Origin: Sphingomonas gilva
Lineage (GTDB): Bacteria > Pseudomonadota > Alphaproteobacteria > Sphingomonadales > Sphingomonadaceae
DNA: 64,000 bases
Assembly: GCF_003515075.1 (NCBI RefSeq)
Contig: NZ_QWLV01000002.1
Location: 620,001 to 684,000 of the forward strand
Reading direction: 5' to 3'
The first letter of the stretch is position 1, and every line of letters starts with the position of its first letter. Under the pieces are notes generated by a model. It was not told the DNA's origin and searched no databases. It worked only from the letters and a program-made list of their open reading frames with translations. Of the stretch, positions 46,376-53,030 are shown in pieces. The position numbers were made by a program, and so were the translations under genes.

Positions 46376-47407
46376 CTAGCCGTGATGGCCGTCGATCAGC
46401 CCGTCGAGCAGGCCGAAGGCGTTGTCGTGGTCCGGCACCGCCAGCAGGACGTCCGCGGGGACGAAATCGGTCAGGCCGGAATCGTTCGCGCCGCCGACGA
46501 TCGGCGACAAGACGTCGCCCGCCCCGCCGGCGCCGATATCGTGCAGGCCGAACATGTCGGCGGCGCTGACCATGCCGACCAGGGTGGAGATGCCGCCGGC
46601 CGGATCGGCCCCGCCCACCGGGCCCAGATCGATCTGGGGGAGCGAATCGGCGAGCCCACTCGCGACCTGGCCGACATCGGCGATCCGCGCCGATGCGGCG
46701 TCCAGCGTATCGGCGACGGCGTCTTCCACGTCGGAAACGCGGCCCAGCGCGCCATCGACGGCGTCGGACACGGCGTCTTCGACCTCCGCGACGATCGCGC
46801 CGGTCCCGGCCTCGATCGCGTCGATGCGGACGGCGACCTGTTCAAGCTGCTCGCCGATCGACACGCGCATGCCTTCGATGCGGGCGTCCACCGCATCCAG
46901 GCCGGATTGCAGGCCGACGCCGCCGGGCGCGGTCACGCCCGCGGCGCCTGCCGTTTCCTCGATCTCGGACACGGCCGGCGGGCCGGCCCGGTCGACCTGA
47001 AGGAGGCCCGGCGGCGTTCCCGATCCGCCGGCGGCCGGGGGCGCGTCCTGCTGCTCCGCCGGCTCGGCAGCCTGCCTTGCGGCCTGGCCGGAATCGGCTG
47101 CCGCCGCGCGCATCGTCGACGTGATCGCGCCGGCCGCATCGAACAGGAAGGCGGGCGGCCCCAACGCCGCGGCGAACGGCGAGCCGCCCTGCGCGTCGAC
47201 GGCAGGGGCCAAGGGCGCGGCGTGCGCCGTTCCGCCAGCCGGCGCACCCGCCGCAACGGGGGCGTCATCGGCGGCAAGCGCGGGCGTCACCCCCAGCGCC
47301 AGGGCGGCGGGCACCATCGCCGCCGCGGGCGTGATCCCGTAGGTTCCGATATCGGTCGCGCCGCTCTGCGCCGCGACCGGCCGCTCGGTGCGAGGCGTGC
47401 GCGCCAT
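46376..47407 (-). CDS. Ala-rich protein of unknown function, candidate type I secretion substrate
   Basis: I do not recognise this 343-residue protein. It is dominated by Ala, Asp, Gly and Val, and has no classical signal peptide although a hydrophobic stretch (MVPAALALGVTPALA) lies near residues 31-45. Residues about 165-255 repeat a heptad-like pattern (IEAGTGAIVAEVEDAVSDAV, VSDVEDAVADTLDAASARI) that suggests a long coiled coil. The end is acidic and hydrophobic, finishing FGLLDGLIDGHHG. It has no cysteine. The gene is 10 bases from the exporter gene and has AAGG before its ATG. Position, low complexity and acidic C-terminus fit an exported, possibly adhesive, substrate; this is inference. 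Confidence 0.7.
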   Translation of the reverse strand: MARTPRTERPVAAQSGATDIGTYGITPAAAMVPAALALGVTPALAADDAPVAAGAPAGGTAHAAPLAPAVDAQGGSPFAAALGPPAFLFDAAGAITSTMRAAAADSGQAARQAAEPAEQQDAPPAAGGSGTPPGLLQVDRAGPPAVSEIEETAGAAGVTAPGGVGLQSGLDAVDARIEGMRVSIGEQLEQVAVRIDAIEAGTGAIVAEVEDAVSDAVDGALGRVSDVEDAVADTLDAASARIADVGQVASGLADSLPQIDLGPVGGADPAGGISTLVGMVSAADMFGLHDIGAGGAGDVLSPIVGGANDSGLTDFVPADVLLAVPDHDNAFGLLDGLIDGHHG

Positions 47408-47513
47408 CAGCCGACCTTCCCGACGTGAACCAGCGGCGTCTTCGTGCGTTCATATGCACGTCGAGACCGCGCTCCCGAGGAACGCGGCCTTGATCGTGAA
47501 TGTGCGGACCGTT

Positions 47514-47555
47514 CCCGGCCCGCCCCCGTCGCTGCAACGATGGGGGCGGGCCGGG
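47514..47555 (-). terminator. Strong hairpin between the 83-residue gene and the 343-residue gene
   Basis: CCCGGCCCGCCCCCGTC (47514-47530) pairs with GATGGGGGCGGGCCGGG (47539-47555) almost perfectly around an eight-base loop. It lies 12 bases after the stop of the 83-residue gene. There is no T-run, so it may act as a partial terminator or mRNA 3'-end protector, making the small gene more abundant than the exporter genes. Confidence 0.65.
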
Positions 47556-47567
47556 ACATGTCTGGCG

Positions 47568-47819
47568 TCATCCGAACAGACCATCCGAGTCGGATTCGGA
47601 CATGTTGTCGGTCATGCTGGCGATCAGGCTGCCGACGTCGAGATCGGTGCCGAATGACGTGCTGTCATAGCTCGTCTCGCTGCTGCCGTCTTCATCGGTT
47701 TCCTGGCGATAGCTCTGATTCTCGAAATCGATCGAGGCGACCGCGGTCAGGTCACTCAGGAAATCGGAACTCGAGTCCGATTCGCTGTCGCTGCCGAACA
47801 GATTGGAAAGCAGTGCCAT
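47568..47819 (-). CDS. Small acidic Ser/Asp-rich protein, candidate exported product
   Basis: This 83-residue protein starts MALLSNLFGSDSESDSSSDF and is about half Ser, Asp, Glu and Thr. It is very acidic, has no cysteine, no signal peptide and no double-glycine leader. It ends SESDSDGLFG. AGGAGAAG stands before the ATG. It is the first gene of the cassette that continues with the 343-residue protein, the ABC exporter and the adaptor. A CRP-like operator lies 115 bases upstream. I know no family for it. It could be a small type I substrate, a calcium-binding peptide or a chaperone-like helper. Confidence 0.65.
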   Translation of the reverse strand: MALLSNLFGSDSESDSSSDFLSDLTAVASIDFENQSYRQETDEDGSSETSYDSTSFGTDLDVGSLIASMTDNMSESDSDGLFG

Positions 47820-47933
47820 TTGATCTTCTCCTGTCTTGATCGTGACATGCGGAAGTCACGGGGTATCAACGGGTGAGCACCGATGGCGTTGCGCGGCGGA
47901 ACGGAGCCGCCACGGCGGAAATCCGCGCGCTGT

Positions 47934-47949
47934 GGTGATCGAGATCACA
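47934..47949. promoter_or_regulatory. CRP/FNR-type operator
   Basis: GGTGATCGAGATCACA matches the CRP consensus TGTGA-N6-TCACA in all but the first base and is symmetric. It lies 115 bases before the 83-residue gene. A Crp/Fnr-type regulator gene starts at 48439, about 490 bases to the other side. It could control either or both. A G at the first position and the TGA core do not separate CRP from FNR-like binding. Confidence 0.6.
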
Positions 47950-47981
47950 GTGCGGACGAAGCGGCGCCGGGGCGGCCGCTC

Positions 47982-48250
47982 TAGGGTCCAAACCCAATTA
48001 GGACAGGGTCGTGACGGAGCGGATTTTGGCGCACGGCTAGGAGCAAGGAGGGAGCGATGCCAAGCATCGTGACCGACGCGCGACGCCGCTGTGCGCCAAA
48101 AGCCGCCCGCCGCGAAGCGGTCGCCCGGAGAGGCCCGCTGGCTACGTCGCTTGCTTGCGCGTAGCACCAGCTACGCGTCTGCGCCGCGCTCCTTGCCAGC
48201 GGGCCTCTCCGGGCGATCACGATCCCTGTCCTAATTGGGTTTGGACCCTA
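47982..48250. mobile_element. MITE-like element with 27-base perfect terminal inverted repeats
   Basis: Bases 47982-48008 and 48224-48250 are perfect 27-base inverted repeats starting with TAGGGTCCAAAC. Inside are two more inverted pairs: 48024-48034 with 48091-48101 (TTTTGGCGCAC/GTGCGCCAAAA), and the perfect 21-base pair 48122-48142 with 48195-48215, plus a GCGTAGC/GCTACGC stem in its loop. Nothing inside looks like a gene. The ends begin and finish with TA, as in elements that duplicate a TA target, but no transposase is here. TAGGGTCCAAAC recurs once at 49539. The element separates the CRP-like site from the Crp/Fnr gene. Confidence 0.6.
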
Positions 48251-48438
48251 ATGCGGGATCACGCCGAATTCGCCCCGCGGCGGACGAGCGCCAAGGGCCG
48301 TGGGCGCGAATGCGGTTGATCGCGCTCACATCGCGCGCGCCGTGGGACGTGGCCCGTTTGCGGCGAAGCGTTCAGAAGGCGGCGGGCAGAAATTTCGCAC
48401 CTTGCGCAACCTGTGGCCGGGCGGATCGTATCTGCCCC

Positions 48439-49251
48439 ATGCCTTCCGAAGCCATGCTCCACGAAAGGCGGCCGGTCGCGCCGCATTCCGGCCATGCCCA
48501 TGCGCCCGATCCGCTTCTGGCCCGCAAGCTCGATTATCACCAGCCGCTGTCCCGGCTGGAGCGCGACGTTCTCGCCAAGGCGCTGTCGCTCGACGTGCGC
48601 ACCGTCCAGCAGCGCACCATTCTGCTGGAACAGGGCGCCGCCGCGACCAAGCTGGCGGTGATGCTCGACGGCTGGGCGTGCCGGCAGAAGACCCTGCCCG
48701 ACGGCCGCCGCCAGATCGTCGCCTTCTACCTGCCCGGAGACGTCTGCGATTTCAGCGTGCTGATGGCGCCGGCGATCGACAGCACGATCGAGCTGCTGCC
48801 CGGCGCGCGGGTGGCGGGCATATCGCGCGACGCGCTCGGCATGCTCAACCGCAGCCAGCCGCGCATCACGCGCGGGCTGTGGTGGGAATCGCAGGCGGCC
48901 GCCGCGATCCAGCGCGAATGGATGATCAACATCGGCCAGCGCGGCGCCCGCGCGCGCATCGCGCATCTGATCTGCGAGATCGTCACCCGCCTGGACGCGG
49001 TCGGCCTGATGAAGCACGGCCGTTGCGCGCTGCCGATCACCCAGGCCGATCTGGGCGACGCCTGCGCCATGACCACCGCGCACACCAACCGCACCCTGCG
49101 CCAGCTGCGCGACGAGAAGCTGATCAGCTGGCGCGACAATGTCCTGGAAGTCCCCGATCGCGAGGCGCTCAGCGCCGCCGCGGCCTTCTCCGCCGCCTAT
49201 CTTCAGCTGTCGGGCGCGGAGGAGGGCGCCCTGCTTGCGCTGGAGCTGTAG
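48439..49251 (+). CDS. Crp/Fnr family transcription regulator
   Basis: This 270-residue protein has a cyclic-nucleotide-binding-type beta domain (about residues 45-160: 'LLEQGAAATKLAVMLDGWACRQKTLPDGRRQIVAFYLPGDVCDFSVLM') and a C-terminal winged helix ('CALPITQADLGDACAMTTAHTNRTLRQLRDEKLISWRDNVLEVPD'). Cysteines for an FNR iron-sulfur cluster are not arranged as in FNR, and the phosphate-binding 'GE..' cassette of CRP is not clear, so the ligand is unknown. Similar regulators are common in sphingomonads. ATG at 48439 is used, with 48454 as an alternative; longer openings extend into the repeat element. It is the only plus-strand gene within the secretion region. Confidence 0.87.
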   Translation: MPSEAMLHERRPVAPHSGHAHAPDPLLARKLDYHQPLSRLERDVLAKALSLDVRTVQQRTILLEQGAAATKLAVMLDGWACRQKTLPDGRRQIVAFYLPGDVCDFSVLMAPAIDSTIELLPGARVAGISRDALGMLNRSQPRITRGLWWESQAAAAIQREWMINIGQRGARARIAHLICEIVTRLDAVGLMKHGRCALPITQADLGDACAMTTAHTNRTLRQLRDEKLISWRDNVLEVPDREALSAAAAFSAAYLQLSGAEEGALLALEL

Positions 49252-49264
49252 GACGAATCGACAT

Positions 49265-49530
49265 TCGGAAGATTGGTTCACGCGAAGGCGCTAAGGCGCG
49301 AAGAAGAAGAAGAAGAAGAAGAAGGAAAGATTGGTTCACGCGGAGGCGCGGAGACGCAGAGATGTGGTCCTGCCGCGCTGGCGGCTCTCATCTTCCTGAG
49401 GTTTTCGCTTGGCGCAGCGTAGAGAGGTGAATGCGCTTCGCGCAGGGCGCCGGCATCTCTGCGTTCTCCGCGCCTCCGCGTGAAAAACCGTCTTCGCGGC
49501 TTCGCGCCTTCGCGTGAACCAATCTTCCGA
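49265..49530. repeat. Long nested inverted repeat after the Crp/Fnr gene
   Basis: Outer arms 49265-49303 and 49492-49530 match over about 39 bases (TCGGAAGATTGGTTCACGCG and its complement). Inner arms 49331-49364 and 49453-49488 repeat the theme GGTTCACGCGGAGGCGCGG. The centre has no gene. The arms themselves contain runs of GGCGCGGAGACGC-like direct repeats. Such 'TTCACGCGGAG' repeats are dispersed in sphingomonad genomes as I recall. Transcribed, it would give a very long hairpin. Confidence 0.7.
49300..49323 (+). repeat. (GAA)8 simple repeat
   Basis: Eight perfect GAA units follow the left outer arm of the inverted repeat and have no counterpart in the right arm. In a GC-rich genome such an A/G tract stands out and could change length by slippage. 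It lies between genes, so any effect would be on the element or on transcript structure. Confidence 0.8.
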
Positions 49531-49551
49531 CTCCATCCTAGGGTCCAAACT

Positions 49552-49631
49552 CACCCCGGCCGAAGTGCCGTCCTTCTTCTGCGCGCCGGAAGAAAGGACG
49601 GTGCTTCGACAAGCTCAGCACGAACGGGGTG
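49552..49631. repeat. 'GAGCTTGTCGAAG'-type repeat, diverged copy
   Basis: CACCCCG at 49552 and CGGGGTG near 49631 form the outer ends. GTCCTTCTT/AGAAAGGAC forms an inner stem. One full GTGCTTCGACAAGCTCAGCA unit is at 49601-49620, while the left partner is degraded. It belongs with 12667-12753 and 35511-35603. It follows a TAGGGTCCAAAC word like the end of the element at 47982. Confidence 0.6.
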
Positions 49632-49678
49632 AGGTGGTCGCGCCCATGTGAAATCGAGCGCAAGCCCCTTTAGGTCAT

Positions 49679-49816
49679 CCTGTTCAGCCTGGATTCTCTC
49701 CTCTTCCGTCGCCCCTGCGCAGGCAGGGGCCTATCCCGACGTGCCCCGGACGGCGCCCGCCGACGGGTGGATGGGCCCCTGCCTGCGCAGGGGCGACAGG
49801 ACTCCGCCTGAACAGG
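49679..49816. repeat. Palindromic repeat (family A) downstream of cassette 2
   Basis: CGTCGCCCCTGCGCAGGC at 49708 faces GCCTGCGCAGGGGCGACAGG ending near 49800, and CCTGTTCAG/CTGAACAGG forms an outer pair (49679-49687, 49808-49816). It ends eight bases beyond the adaptor gene stop (minus strand) and could end the peroxidase-exporter transcript. The remaining bases of the 572-base space from 49252 hold only the repeats listed here. Confidence 0.72.
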
Positions 49817-49823
49817 ACGGATT

Positions 49824-51188
49824 CTAATTCTCGCGTCCCGCCACCCAGAGGCTCTGGACGATCGGGCTGACCAGATAGGACAGCGCGCTCCGTTCGCGCA
49901 GGGGGATGATGATCTCGACCGGCAGGCCGGCGCGCAGGCCGCCGTCGCTGCGGATGTTGCGGAGCTTGGCCAGCTCGCCCGCGGGAACCGCGATCTCGAC
50001 GCGGAAGAACTGGGTTCCGGTGCGCTCGTCCTCGACGCTGTCCGCCGAGATCTTCGAGATGCGCCCGTGCAGGATGGGCATGTTGCGTTCCTGCAGCGCG
50101 GTGAAGCGGATCTGCGTTTCCATGCCGATCCTGAGATCGTCCGCGTCGTTGGGCGACACGCGGCCGTCGATCACCAGCCTGCGGTCCTGCGGCACGATCT
50201 CCATCAGCGTCTCGCCGGGGCTCACCACCCCGCCGACGGTGAAGATCTTCAGCCCGACGACCCGCCCGCCCGCCGGCGCGCGGACGACCGAGCGGTTGAG
50301 CTGCTCGCGCACCGCGACCAGCTTCGGCTGCAGCTCGTCGAGGCGGACCTGGACGTCGCGCAGCTGCGTCGCGACCTGCTCTATCATCTGCTTGTCGAGC
50401 GAGATCATCTGCATGCGCGCCTCGCCGATCGCCTCCGACGAGCGCGCGACATCGGCCTGGTAGGCGCCGTAATTGCCGCTCAGCTCGGCCGCGGCGCGCT
50501 CGATGCTGCGCACCCGGTTGATCGACACGAACCCCTTGGCGACCAGCGGCCGCAAGCCCGTGAGCTCCTCGCCGATCAGCCGCTGCTGCTCCTGGTTGGC
50601 GCGCATCTGGTGGTTGACGCCGCTGATCTGCTGCGAATGCTGGCGCACGCGCTGGCCGAGCACGTCGCGCTCGGTGCGCACGGCGTTGCGGCGCGCCTGG
50701 AACAGCATCCGCTGCCCGCGCATCGCATCGTCCGCAAAGCTGCGGTCGTTCGGGTCGAGCGCGTCGAATTCGGCGGGGGTCGCGACGCTCGCCGCGCCGC
50801 TGCGCTCCGCATCGAGGCGCGCGCGCTGGGCGAGCAGCGCGATCACCTGCCCGGTCAGCCCGCGCTCCACGCCGATCAGGTCCGAGGCCGAGATCGTGAG
50901 GAGCGCCTGCCCCTTCGTCACCTGCTGCCCCTCGACCACGTCGAGCGCGGTGACGATGCCGCCGTCGCGGTGCTGCACCGCCTGGCGGTTGCCGGACACG
51001 GCGACGACGCCCTGGGCATAGGCGCCGGCGTCCATCGGCGTGAGCGCGGCCCAGCCGAGCAGCCCCACGAAGAAGGCCGCCGCGATCCCGCCGCCGATCC
51101 ACAATTCGCGGCGCGACGAATCGCGCGCCTCGGCCTCGTCGCGCCGTCCCTCGGGATGGACGGGCGGTTTCCAGGCCATGTCGGTCAT
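49824..51188 (-). CDS. Type I secretion membrane-fusion (HlyD/PrtE) adaptor, cassette 2
   Basis: This 454-residue periplasmic adaptor has one membrane segment near residues 30-50 (LWIGGGIAAAFFVGLLGWAAL), a lipoyl half-motif ('GNRQAVQHRDGGIVTALDVVEGQQVTKGQALL'), a Gln/Arg-rich coiled coil (about 110-300), the second half ('NRSVVRAPAGGRVVGLKIFTVGGVVSPGETLMEIVPQ') and a terminal beta domain ending WVAGREN. ATG at 51188 overlaps the exporter stop by four bases. It is a paralogue of the adaptor at 43221-44555. It should bridge the exporter at 51185-52939 to an outer-membrane channel encoded elsewhere. Confidence 0.93.
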   Translation of the reverse strand: MTDMAWKPPVHPEGRRDEAEARDSSRRELWIGGGIAAAFFVGLLGWAALTPMDAGAYAQGVVAVSGNRQAVQHRDGGIVTALDVVEGQQVTKGQALLTISASDLIGVERGLTGQVIALLAQRARLDAERSGAASVATPAEFDALDPNDRSFADDAMRGQRMLFQARRNAVRTERDVLGQRVRQHSQQISGVNHQMRANQEQQRLIGEELTGLRPLVAKGFVSINRVRSIERAAAELSGNYGAYQADVARSSEAIGEARMQMISLDKQMIEQVATQLRDVQVRLDELQPKLVAVREQLNRSVVRAPAGGRVVGLKIFTVGGVVSPGETLMEIVPQDRRLVIDGRVSPNDADDLRIGMETQIRFTALQERNMPILHGRISKISADSVEDERTGTQFFRVEIAVPAGELAKLRNIRSDGGLRAGLPVEIIIPLRERSALSYLVSPIVQSLWVAGREN

Positions 51189-52939
51189 CGGCGCGCTCCC
51201 CCATTGATCGGCACGACGTTGGGCCGCGCCTCGCCGTTGCGCAGCGCGGCGACCACCTCCTCGCGCGGGCCGAGATGCGCGGCCGCGCCCTCGTTCAGCA
51301 CCAGCAGCGTATCGGCGTTGGACAGGATCGCGGCGCGGTGGGCGACGATCATGATCGCGGCGCCGCGCATCCTGGCGGCGGCGACGGCGCGGACCAGCGC
51401 CGCCTCGCCCTCGCCGTCGAGCGCGGAATTGGGCTCGTCGAGGACGACGATCAGCGGATTGGCGTAGAGCGCGCGCGCCAGCGCGATGCGCTGCGCCTGG
51501 CCGGCCGACAGGCGGTGGCCGCCGCCTTCGATGCCGGTGTCGTACCCGCCGGGCAGGCGCAGGATCAGCTCGTGCACGCCCGCCGCCTTCGCCGCCTCGA
51601 CCACCTCCAGGTCGACGATCGGCGCCGGCACGCCGCGCGCGCAGGCGAAGCGCGAGATGTTGTCGCGGATCGTTCCCGGCAGCAGCGCGCAATCCTGCGG
51701 CAGATAGCCGACATATCGCGCCAGGAGCTCGGGATCCCAATCCTCGAACCGGGCGTCGTCGATGCGGATCTCGCCGAGATCGGGGGGAAGCGCGCCCGCC
51801 GCGACGCGCGCCAGCGTGCTCTTGCCCGAGCCCGAGGGCCCGATCACGCCGAGCAGCTGCCCCGGGACGAGCTTCAGCGACACGCCCTTCAGGATCGCCG
51901 CGCCCTGCGGATCGCGCACGACGACCCGCTCCAGCTCGAGATTGCCCTTGGGCTCGGGCAGCATGGTCCGGTGCGCGTCCTTGCCCGAGGTGCTGTCGAA
52001 CAGCTCGCCCACGGTCGCCAGCGCCTGGCGCGATTGCATGATCGCCGGCCAGTGGCCGACGAGCTGCTCGACCGGCTGCAGCGCGCGGCTGAGCAGCACC
52101 GAGGCGGCGATGATGGCCCCCACCGAAATCTCACCCTTGACCGCGAGCCAGGCGCCGGCGCCGAGCGCGAGCGACTGCATGAACATCCGGACGAACTTGA
52201 CCAGCGCATTGTATCGCGCGCCGGAGAATTGCGACGTCGCATTGGCGCTCAGCCCTTCGGCGCGCTCATCGATATGCTTCGCGACCAGCGCGCGGCGCAT
52301 GCCCAATACGCGGACCAGCTCGGCATTGCGGAAGGTCGCCTCCTGCGAGGCATAGGCGGCCGCATTGGCCTGGTGGATGGCGCCGGCGCGCGCCTTGCCC
52401 CGCCGTTCGTTGGTCAGCGCAAGCCCGATCAGCACGGCGCCGCCGGCAAGGACCAGCAGGCCCAGCACCGGATGGATCAGGAAGGCGACGATCAGGTAGA
52501 GCGGCGTCCACGGCACATCGAACAGCGCGATCGTCGCCGGACCGCCCAGCACCTGGCGCAGGCCGTCGAACTCGCGCATCGCCTGGCCGGTCGAAGGCGC
52601 GCCCGCCTCCGCCCGCGACCGCGCCATCAGCCGGTTGAGGATCTCGTCGGAGAGCAGCCGGTTGAGCCTGAGCGACGCGCGGACCATGACGCGCGAACGG
52701 ACCGCGTCGAGCGCCGTCAGCGTGGCGATCGCGACCGCGACGACCACCGTGATCCAGAACAAGGTCATGGTGCTGCCGGTCGGGACGACGCGGTCATAGA
52801 CCTGCATCATGTAGATCGTCGGCGCGAGATAGAGGATGTTGACCCCGGCGCTGAGACCCGCGGCCAGGATGAAATGGGCGCGGCACGCGACCATCGCTTG
52901 TTCGAGCGGCTTCGGCACCGGCATCCAGAACAGACGCAT
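51185..52939 (-). CDS. Type I secretion ABC transporter (PrtD family), cassette 2
   Basis: This 584-residue exporter has its membrane part in residues about 15-300 ('FILAAGLSAGVNILYLAPTIYMMQVYDRVVPTGSTMTLFWITVVVAVAIA') and an ATPase with Walker A GPSGSGKSTLAR, Walker B LIVVLDEPNSALD, and switch IVAHR. The signature is LSAGQAQRIALARAL, with Ala in place of the usual second Gly. No peptidase domain is present. It is downstream of the RTX haem peroxidase by 80 bases and upstream of its adaptor by overlap, so the peroxidase is the expected cargo. It is paralogous to 44560-46365. Confidence 0.94.
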   Translation of the reverse strand: MRLFWMPVPKPLEQAMVACRAHFILAAGLSAGVNILYLAPTIYMMQVYDRVVPTGSTMTLFWITVVVAVAIATLTALDAVRSRVMVRASLRLNRLLSDEILNRLMARSRAEAGAPSTGQAMREFDGLRQVLGGPATIALFDVPWTPLYLIVAFLIHPVLGLLVLAGGAVLIGLALTNERRGKARAGAIHQANAAAYASQEATFRNAELVRVLGMRRALVAKHIDERAEGLSANATSQFSGARYNALVKFVRMFMQSLALGAGAWLAVKGEISVGAIIAASVLLSRALQPVEQLVGHWPAIMQSRQALATVGELFDSTSGKDAHRTMLPEPKGNLELERVVVRDPQGAAILKGVSLKLVPGQLLGVIGPSGSGKSTLARVAAGALPPDLGEIRIDDARFEDWDPELLARYVGYLPQDCALLPGTIRDNISRFACARGVPAPIVDLEVVEAAKAAGVHELILRLPGGYDTGIEGGGHRLSAGQAQRIALARALYANPLIVVLDEPNSALDGEGEAALVRAVAAARMRGAAIMIVAHRAAILSNADTLLVLNEGAAAHLGPREEVVAALRNGEARPNVVPINGGARR

Positions 52940-52973
52940 AAACGATCCGATCGAGCTGTTGATGGTAACGCTC

Positions 52974-53030
52974 GCCGGACGCCGCTGGGGTACGGCGTCC
53001 GGCGCTCGATCTGATCTTGCTAGATCAGAT
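52974..53030 (-). terminator. Two hairpins between the peroxidase gene and its exporter
   Basis: A perfect stem ATCTGATC/GATCAGAT (53009-53016, 53023-53030) spans the peroxidase stop codon. A second perfect 11-base stem GCCGGACGCCG/CGGCGTCCGGC (52974-52984, 52993-53003) follows. Neither has a T-run. They probably reduce read-through and protect the cargo message, so cargo exceeds exporter. Confidence 0.55.

Noticed and set aside
47982..48250. A factor-independent terminator for the neighbouring genes
   Set aside because: The arms are far longer than needed, the inner structure is complex, no T-run follows, and both flanking genes point away from it.
48235..48438. A 68-residue longer N-terminus for the Crp/Fnr protein
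   Set aside because: It would start in the terminal repeat of the inserted element and its composition does not fit the family; ATG at 48439 gives a normal start.
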